Assembly (NCBI RefSeq): GCF_013386825.1
Contig: NZ_JACARC010000004.1
Span: 1-32,595, forward strand
Reading direction: 5' to 3'
DNA length: 32,595 bases
DNA from: Pseudomonas sp. IPO3778
GTDB taxonomy: Bacteria; Pseudomonadota; Gammaproteobacteria; Pseudomonadales; Pseudomonadaceae
Part shown: positions 26,999 to 32,595 of the stretch, piece by piece
Layout of the letters: each line of letters begins with the position of its first letter
Position numbering within the stretch: position 1 is the stretch's first letter
Notes under the pieces: generated by a model
What the model was told of the DNA's origin: nothing
Seen by the model: the letters and a program-made list of their open reading frames with translations, nothing else
Database searches by the model: none
Program-made: the position numbers and the translations under genes

Positions 26999-28279
26999 AT
27001 GGACGCATTGATTCTGTTGGGCAGCTTTATCGCCTTGATCCTGATCGGCATGCCGGTGGCCTACGCCCTGGGGCTTTCTGCGCTGATCGGCGCGTGGTGG
27101 ATCGACATTCCGTTCCAGGCCCTGATGATTCAAGTGGCCGGCGGGGTAAACAAGTTTTCGCTGATGGCGATTCCGTTCTTTGTGCTGGCCGGGGCGATCA
27201 TGGCCGAGGGCGGCATGTCGCGCCGGCTGGTGGCGTTTGCCGGAGTGCTGGTGGGCTTTGTGCGCGGCGGCCTGTCCCTGGTGAACATCATGGCCTCGAC
27301 GTTTTTTGGTGCGATCTCCGGCTCATCGGTGGCCGATACCGCGTCCGTCGGCTCGGTGCTGATCCCGGAAATGGAACGCCGGGGGTATCCCCGGGAATTC
27401 GCCACCGCCGTCACCGTCAGCGGCTCGGTGCAGGCCCTGCTGACGCCCCCCAGCCACAACTCCGTGCTGTACTCCCTGGCTGCGGGCGGCACCGTGTCGA
27501 TTGCCTCGCTGTTCATGGCCGGCGTGGTCCCGGGGCTGCTGATGAGCGCCTGCCTGATGGTGCTGTGCCTGATTTTTGCGAAAAAGCGCAACTACCCCAA
27601 GGGCGAAGTGATCCCCCTGAAACAGGCACTGAAAATCTGCGGCGAAGCGCTGTGGGGCTTGATGGCGATGGTGATCATCCTCGGCGGGATTCTGTCGGGC
27701 ATCTTCACCGCCACCGAGTCGGCGGCGATTGCTGTGCTGTGGGCGTTCTTCGTGACCATGTTCATCTACCGCGACTACAAATGGAGCGAGCTGCCCAAAC
27801 TGATGCACCGCACGGTGCGCACCATTTCCATCGTGATGATCCTCATCGCGTTCGCCGCCAGCTTCGGCTACATCATGACCCTGATGCAGATCCCGGCGAA
27901 GATCACCACGATGTTCCTGACCCTGTCGGACAACCGCTACGTGATCCTGATGTGCATCAACGTGATGCTGCTGTTGCTGGGTACGGTGATGGACATGGCG
28001 CCGCTGATCCTGATCCTCACGCCGATTTTGCTGCCGGTGGTGCTGGGCATTGGCGTCGACCCGGTGCAGTTCGGCATGATCATGCTGGTGAACCTGGGGA
28101 TTGGCCTGATCACCCCGCCGGTGGGTGCGGTGCTGTTCGTGGGCGCGGCGGTGGGCAAGGTCAGCATCGAGAAAACCGTGAAGGCATTGCTGCCGTTTTA
28201 TGGCGTGCTGTTTTTGGTGTTGCTGGCGGTGACCTACATTCCGGCGTTGTCGTTGTGGTTGCCGGGGTTGGTGTTATAA
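26999..28279 (+). CDS. dctM: TRAP transporter large permease, DctM family
   Basis: A 426-residue transporter subunit with about 12 helices, the ion-coupled translocation channel. Family signatures present are IPFFVLAGAIMAEGGMSRRLV, FFGAISGSSVADTASVGS, PPSHNSVLYSLAAGG and the late LGIGLITPPVGAVLFVG. The start follows the dctQ stop with no gap, with AAGGGG inside the dctQ end. It is the last transporter gene; a repeat element and the mutarotase gene follow. Confidence 0.95.
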   Translation: MDALILLGSFIALILIGMPVAYALGLSALIGAWWIDIPFQALMIQVAGGVNKFSLMAIPFFVLAGAIMAEGGMSRRLVAFAGVLVGFVRGGLSLVNIMASTFFGAISGSSVADTASVGSVLIPEMERRGYPREFATAVTVSGSVQALLTPPSHNSVLYSLAAGGTVSIASLFMAGVVPGLLMSACLMVLCLIFAKKRNYPKGEVIPLKQALKICGEALWGLMAMVIILGGILSGIFTATESAAIAVLWAFFVTMFIYRDYKWSELPKLMHRTVRTISIVMILIAFAASFGYIMTLMQIPAKITTMFLTLSDNRYVILMCINVMLLLLGTVMDMAPLILILTPILLPVVLGIGVDPVQFGMIMLVNLGIGLITPPVGAVLFVGAAVGKVSIEKTVKALLPFYGVLFLVLLAVTYIPALSLWLPGLVL

Positions 28280-28317
28280 ACCTCAGACTGCCAAAACGGT
28301 TTTTGTGCTGAAGGGCT

Positions 28318-28475
28318 TGTCTGTGGCGAGAGAGCTTGTCTGTGGCGAGGGGGCTTGTCCCCCGTTGGGCGGCGAAGCCGCCCCATCAGGAGCGCCGCGT
28401 CTACTCAGGCAGAAATCAGAGTCAGGTTTGGGGCTGCTGCGCAGCCCAACAGTGGACAAGCCCCCTCACCACAAG
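28318..28475. repeat. Asymmetric REP hairpin downstream of dctM
   Basis: The left side carries two tandem units (CTGTGGCGAGAGAGCTTGT and CTGTGGCGAGGGGGCTTGT); the right side has a single complement (ACAAGCCCCCTCACCACA). The centre contains GGCGGCGAAGCCGCC and GGGCTGCTGCGCAGCCC, the latter also seen in the tip of the element at 23375. Confidence 0.85.
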
Positions 28476-28518
28476 TGAGTGCTTGTCCGGCGGCTATTCA
28501 TTCATAAAGCGGGTCAGC

Positions 28519-29388
28519 ATGACACCCATGATTATTGAACTTGAAGACCCTCTCACCCACCTGACGCTCTCGCCAGCGTTGGGCGCGAGTATCGTCAACT
28601 GGACCGTACGCAGCAGCGGCCAACCGTTGCTGCGCCCTACGGATCAACAGGCGCTGGCCGCCGGCCTGCCGGGCAAGCTCGCGTGTTTTCCCCTGGCGCC
28701 CTGGTCTAACCGGATTGCCGAGGGCGGCTTTGATAACCCGTCTGGATGGCTGGCGCTTGAACCCAACAGCCCGCTGGACCCGCTGCCGATTCATGGCAGC
28801 GCCTGGCAACAGGCGTGGCAAGTGGTCAGCCAGTCGACAGACGAGGTGCTGCTGCAACTGGACAGCCTCACGCCGTTTGCCTATCGCGCCGAGCAGCGGT
28901 TGCAGTTGAGGGACGGCAGATTGAGCATCACCCTGCGCGTCACGCACCTGGCGGAAACGGCGGCGTGGCACGGGCTGGGATTGCACCCGTATCTGCCTCG
29001 ACGGCCGGGCACGCAGTTGCAGGCCAAGGCTTCGCAGGTGTGGATGAGTGATGCAACGAAACTGCCGACGGGGCTGGCTACCGTGCCCGTCGAGTGGGAT
29101 TTCCAAGGGCTCAACTCGTTGCCCGAGGCGCTGGTAGACAACGGTTTTTGCCAATGGGACGGGCACTGCCTGATCCAGCAGCCAGACCTGGGTTACACGC
29201 TGGAGTGCCAGGCCAGCGGCAGCGACTACTACCTGCTGTATTGCCCGCCGGGGCTGGATTTTTTCTGCTTCGAGCCGGTGAGCCACCCGGTGAATGCCCA
29301 TCACCTGCCGGGCAGGCCAGGGCTGAAGTTGCTGGAGCAAGGACAGTCAGTGGAGCTGGGTTTCAGCCTGCAATACAAACCTCTCTAA
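28519..29388 (+). CDS. Aldose 1-epimerase (mutarotase) family protein
   Basis: A cytosolic galactose-mutarotase-like enzyme of 289 residues. The catalytic residues fit the family: His92 in LPIHGSAW, His156 in GLGLHPYLP and Glu252 in FFCFEPVSHPVNAHH. After the uronate transporter it probably equilibrates hexuronate anomers for uronate dehydrogenase. The ATG at 28519 is preceded by GCGGGT; a second ATG at 28528 is possible. A repeat-filled gap of 239 nt separates it from dctM, so its own promoter cannot be excluded. Confidence 0.88.
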   Translation: MTPMIIELEDPLTHLTLSPALGASIVNWTVRSSGQPLLRPTDQQALAAGLPGKLACFPLAPWSNRIAEGGFDNPSGWLALEPNSPLDPLPIHGSAWQQAWQVVSQSTDEVLLQLDSLTPFAYRAEQRLQLRDGRLSITLRVTHLAETAAWHGLGLHPYLPRRPGTQLQAKASQVWMSDATKLPTGLATVPVEWDFQGLNSLPEALVDNGFCQWDGHCLIQQPDLGYTLECQASGSDYYLLYCPPGLDFFCFEPVSHPVNAHHLPGRPGLKLLEQGQSVELGFSLQYKPL

Positions 29389-29401
29389 CCATACAAAACC
29401 C

Positions 29402-29507
29402 ATGTGGGAGCTGGCTTGCCTGCGATGCAGGCAACCCGGTCTTTCAGGTACACCCAGGTGATGCCATCGCAGCGATGCGGCGACCCGACAAGCCAGCTCC
29501 CACATTG
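29402..29507. repeat. Chimeric REPIN between the mutarotase and emrA-like genes
   Basis: The left arm (ATGTGGGAGCTGGCTTGCCT) and spacer match the elements at 12837 and 21851. The right arm ends ACAAGCCAGCTCCCACAT but is preceded by CGATGCGGCGACCCG, which belongs to a different REP variant and interrupts the expected pairing. It lies between convergent genes. Confidence 0.85.
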
Positions 29508-29538
29508 ATTGCATTCCACAATGGAGACTTTCGGCGTG

Positions 29539-30684
29539 TCAGGGAGGAGTGTTTTTCAGGCGCCCCGCCGTGTCGATACTCACCACCACCGACAACCCCG
29601 GCCGCAGCCGCTCGCTCTGTTCCTGTCCCGGATCGACAGTGATCCGCACCGGCACTCGCTGGGCGATCTTCACAAAGTTGCCGGTGGCGTTATCCGCCTG
29701 CAACAAGCTGAACTCGGAGCCGGTGGCCGGGGAAATACGCTGCACCGTGCCGTGAAACTTGCGATGGTCCAGGGCATCCACGGTAAAGGTCACCGGCTGG
29801 CCGACCTGCACGTTGTCCATCTGGGTTTCTTTCATGTTGGCGATCACCCACAGCTGGTTCGGCACCAGCGCCATCAACTGCGCACCGCTGTTGACGTAGG
29901 CCCCGAGGCGCACGCCAATCTGCCCCAGTTGCCCGTCACGCGGGGCGATGATCCGGGTGTTCGACAGGTCGATACGCGCCAGTTCCACTGCCGCATCCGC
30001 ACTGGCCACCGCCGCCTCCAGCGAACCCCGATTGACGATCACCGTCTGCAAATCCTGCCGGGCGATTTCCAGGTTGGCCTGGGCCTGGGCCACGGCGGCG
30101 ATGGTTTGCGCATTGGCGGCGCGGGTCACGTCCAGCTCGCGCTTGGACACCGAACCGTCGCTGATCAACGCTTCGTTGCGGCGCAGATCAGCGGTGCTCT
30201 TGCGGGCCTGGGCCTGGCTGTCGACCAACGCAGCCTGGCGCAACTTGATGGTCGCCTCGGCGCTGTTGCGTTGCTGCACCACATTGGCCAACGACGCCTG
30301 CTGCACCGCCAACTGCGCCAGGGCCTGGTCGAGGCGCTGCTTGTAGATGCGGTCATCGAGGCGCACCAGCAACTCCCCGGCCTTGACGTACTGGAAGTCC
30401 GTCACCGGCACTTCATACACGTAGCCGCTGAGTTGCGGCCCGATGATCGTCACCTGGCCACGCACCAGAGCGTTCTCGGTGGTTTCCACCGCGCTGCTGA
30501 ACGGCGGCAACTGCCAGGCATAGAGCACAATCAACACACCGACAATCGCAATCGCGGCAAAGCCCATGGAGGAGATGATGCGCACCCGCAGGGAGCGGGG
30601 TTCGGTGGCCGGCATGCTCGGCGGCGCGGTGCCTTCCGGCGTGGAAGCGATGGCGTTGGTGGTGGTCGTCGTCGGTTCGGTCAT
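29539..30684 (-). CDS. EmrA-type efflux adaptor (HlyD family)
   Basis: A 381-residue membrane fusion protein. There is a cytoplasmic N-terminus, one transmembrane helix (about 36-57), lipoyl half-motifs (GPQLSGYVYEVPVTDFQYVKAGE and RIIAPRDGQLGQIGVRLGAYV) around a long coiled-coil hairpin rich in Ala and Gln, and a C-terminal barrel. It partners the MFS pump encoded just upstream, whose stop overlaps this start (ATGA). No outer-membrane channel gene follows in the window. Confidence 0.92.
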   Translation of the reverse strand: MTEPTTTTTNAIASTPEGTAPPSMPATEPRSLRVRIISSMGFAAIAIVGVLIVLYAWQLPPFSSAVETTENALVRGQVTIIGPQLSGYVYEVPVTDFQYVKAGELLVRLDDRIYKQRLDQALAQLAVQQASLANVVQQRNSAEATIKLRQAALVDSQAQARKSTADLRRNEALISDGSVSKRELDVTRAANAQTIAAVAQAQANLEIARQDLQTVIVNRGSLEAAVASADAAVELARIDLSNTRIIAPRDGQLGQIGVRLGAYVNSGAQLMALVPNQLWVIANMKETQMDNVQVGQPVTFTVDALDHRKFHGTVQRISPATGSEFSLLQADNATGNFVKIAQRVPVRITVDPGQEQSERLRPGLSVVVSIDTAGRLKNTPP

Positions 30685-32339
30685 GAAGAAAGTGCGCCGC
30701 TGGGTTGAACGGGAGGCGCTGCACTGGCGGCAGCTTTAGTGGTACTCATCAGCCAGAGGCTGCGGATAAAAATCCAGATCATGGTGAGGATGGCGATGAT
30801 CGCGATCAGCATGAACACATCGTTGTAGGCCATCACATTCGCCTCGCGGGTGGCCGCCGTGGCCAGGCTGCGAATGCCCATCAGGTTACGCAACTCGGGG
30901 TCGGCAATCACCCCGCCATAGGCCGAGCCGCCACTGGCTACCCGCGCGGCAACACGCGGGTCGAGCAAGGTCAGGTGTTCGACGATCATGCTGGAGTGAA
31001 ACTTCTCCCGCACGATCTGGAACGTGCCGAGCAACGCCGCACCGATCAGGCCGCCAAGGTTCTGGCAGATCCCGAACAGCACCGAGAAGCTCACCAGGTT
31101 CCTGGGGTTGGTCAGCACATTACGCGTACCCAGGACCATGGTCGGCCCGAGGAAGAACGTGCCGCCGAAGCCTAGCAGGAACTGGCTGATGTACATGTTT
31201 TGCGGGCGCGTGAGGTTGCTGGAGAAGCTGTCCATCACCGAGCCTGTGGCCATGAAGGCCAGGGAGATGATCAGCGGCATCAGCAAATGCGCCGGGTTGA
31301 TGGTCAGCGCGCTGACGGCCAGGCCGGCAATCGCCCCCGCCAGCATCACCCAATACAGGGTGCGCATCTGCTCGTTGCTCATGTTCAGCATCTGCATGAA
31401 CCCCACGGCGCCGGTGGACTGTTCCGAGAGCACCATGCGAATCAGGATCACCGCCAACGCCAGGCGAATCATCGCCCCACTGCCCAGCCAGCGGGTCATC
31501 AGCAACGGGTTGGTGCGGTTATGCTCGATGGCCAGGCCGGCCATGATCAGCACCAGCGAACAGGCCGAGGCGATGCCGATCCACGGGGCTTCCAGCCACC
31601 AGTCGATACGGCCCAGGGACAGCACGGCGCAGAGCAAGGCGACGCCGGTGGCGAGGATGGCGAAGGTGAGGAAGTCGAGTTTTTCGAAGGTTTTGAAGCG
31701 GTCGCCCGGGGGCAGCTTGAGCAGGAATACGCAGCCCAGGCAGGTCAGGGCCATGCCCAGTTCGAACAGGTACAGGCCGCGCCATTCGGCGATTTGCAGC
31801 AGGTCTTCGGAGAACAGCCGGGCCAGGGGCAAGGCCAATTGTGCGGTGCCCAGGCCGAGTACCAGGGCCTTCATCCGCCATTTTGCGGGGAAGGCCTGGA
31901 TCATGTAGTACAGGCCCAGGGAACTGAGGGCGGCGCCGACCATGCCGTGGGCGGCGCGCACGGCGATGGCCGAGCTGAGGTCGTTGACGAACAGATGGCC
32001 GAAGGTGACCAGGGCGTAGAGCACCAGGAACACCTCAGTGAACGCGCGCAGGCCGAATTGTTGGCGGAACTTGACCAGCAGCAGGTTCATCGAGACGTTG
32101 GTCATGACGTAGGCGGCGGGGAGCCAGGCCATTTCTGCGGTGGTGGCGCCCAGGGCGCCTTGCAGGTACACCAGGTTGGCGATCACCAGCGAGTTGCCGA
32201 GGCCGCCGGTGATTGCCACAAGCACGCCGACCAGGGCGTAGGCCCAGCGTTTGCGGGTGGAATGCAGCGGCGTCGACGGCGAGCCCGGGAGGCTCGGCCG
32301 TTCGTAGGGCTGCCAGGTGTGGGGGGTGTATTTGTCCAT
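30681..32339 (-). CDS. EmrB/QacA-type MFS efflux pump (DHA2, 14 helices)
   Basis: A 552-residue inner-membrane drug:proton antiporter with about 14 helices. The first helix region follows a hydrophilic 30-residue N-terminus. The usual antiporter motif C (G-x8-G-P-x2-G-G) in helix 5 is not seen; that region reads GLGTAQLALPLARLFSEDL, so this is a divergent DHA2 subgroup. The ATG at 32339 has AAGG 7-8 nt before it. The adaptor gene is translationally coupled behind it. The substrate is unknown. Confidence 0.9.
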   Translation of the reverse strand: MDKYTPHTWQPYERPSLPGSPSTPLHSTRKRWAYALVGVLVAITGGLGNSLVIANLVYLQGALGATTAEMAWLPAAYVMTNVSMNLLLVKFRQQFGLRAFTEVFLVLYALVTFGHLFVNDLSSAIAVRAAHGMVGAALSSLGLYYMIQAFPAKWRMKALVLGLGTAQLALPLARLFSEDLLQIAEWRGLYLFELGMALTCLGCVFLLKLPPGDRFKTFEKLDFLTFAILATGVALLCAVLSLGRIDWWLEAPWIGIASACSLVLIMAGLAIEHNRTNPLLMTRWLGSGAMIRLALAVILIRMVLSEQSTGAVGFMQMLNMSNEQMRTLYWVMLAGAIAGLAVSALTINPAHLLMPLIISLAFMATGSVMDSFSSNLTRPQNMYISQFLLGFGGTFFLGPTMVLGTRNVLTNPRNLVSFSVLFGICQNLGGLIGAALLGTFQIVREKFHSSMIVEHLTLLDPRVAARVASGGSAYGGVIADPELRNLMGIRSLATAATREANVMAYNDVFMLIAIIAILTMIWIFIRSLWLMSTTKAAASAAPPVQPSGALSS

Positions 32340-32382
32340 TCGGTGGCCTTGGTGACCGGCGTTTGGGGCCGGTGGAGCGGTT

Positions 32383-32406
32383 ACTCAGGGAGTAGTAAAC
32401 CTGAGT
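32383..32406. promoter_or_regulatory. 24-bp dyad upstream of the EmrB-type pump gene
   Basis: ACTCAGG-N10-CCTGAGT has perfect 7-bp arms and lies 44 bp before the pump start. On the minus strand a TTGAAC stands at its upstream edge. Candidate operator for a regulator encoded further right. Confidence 0.45.
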
Positions 32407-32501
32407 GGAGTTCAACTTGCCATCTTGGGAGGGGCTTGGGGCTGGTGGGGTGTATATCCGTTGCTGCGGTAACGGCCGCTATGGGTTCCGCTCTTACAGC
32501 G

Positions 32502-32562
32502 GGTCACTTTTGGAAAAGAGCCCGGAATGCCGGCCCAGCCAAAAGTAACCAAAAGGGCTCTT
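32502..32562. repeat. Inverted-repeat element with CCAAAAGTAACC
   Basis: GGTCACTTTTGG (32502-32513) and CCAAAAGTAACC (32539-32550) are inverted with one mismatch. AAGAGCCC and GGGCTCTT next to them form a second inverted pair. This type is familiar from intergenic regions of pseudomonads. No gene is supported from 32340 to the end of the window. Confidence 0.6.
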
Positions 32563-32595
32563 GCCCCACCACTCGGCACCTCGCCTAGGCTCGGT

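Noticed and set aside
28284..28305. Terminator after dctM (CCAAAACGGTTTTTG)
   Set aside because: The arms leave almost no loop and the stem is AT-rich and short.

Overview
The window looks like a chromosomal segment of a fluorescent pseudomonad (Pseudomonas fluorescens group). This rests on three things: the high-GC coding style, the Arg-His-Leu-His tRNA cluster beside folD and pbpG, and many intergenic palindromes of the Pseudomonas REP/REPIN type (cores such as GTGGGAGCTGGCTTGCCTGC and GTGGGAGCGGGCTTGCTCGC). No phage genes, transposase, CRISPR array or rRNA were found.

Layout. 1-600: a minus-strand tRNA operon (Arg-TCT, His-GTG, Leu-TAG, His-GTG) with a good sigma70 promoter and a terminator. 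727-4241: folD, pbpG, a C39-peptidase-like lipoprotein that has lost its catalytic Cys and His, a 53-residue membrane protein and a small lipoprotein. 4459-10238: a tripartite RND efflux operon in the order pump, adaptor, outer-membrane channel. 10260-10648: a nested repeat island. 10667-11302: a LysE/RhtB exporter.

11508-19992 is a reductive pyrimidine degradation locus. A carbamoyl-amino-acid/ureidopropionate hydrolase and an NCS1 nucleobase transporter run leftwards. Dihydropyrimidinase (hydA) and the two dihydropyrimidine dehydrogenase subunits (preT, preA) run rightwards. A RutR-like TetR regulator closes the locus. A low-GC 600-bp divergent region with two clear dyads lies in the middle. 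Import, ring reduction, ring opening and carbamoyl removal are all present. 20135-21828: a YjaB-like acetyltransferase and copC-copD.

22078-29388 is a hexuronate (galacturonate/glucuronate) uptake and oxidation module: OprD-family porin, uronate dehydrogenase, SMP-30-type lactonase, TRAP transporter (dctP, dctQ, dctM) and a mutarotase. The porin and the dehydrogenase each have a strong sigma70-like promoter. Near-identical 13-bp dyads of the GntR/FCD type lie beside these promoters, suggesting one regulator, encoded outside the window, controls both units. An unusual 164-bp hairpin with three 18-mers in each arm separates them.

29539-32339: an EmrA/EmrB-type efflux pair reading leftwards, with a dyad in its upstream region. 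The final 250 bp contain a further inverted-repeat element and no gene.
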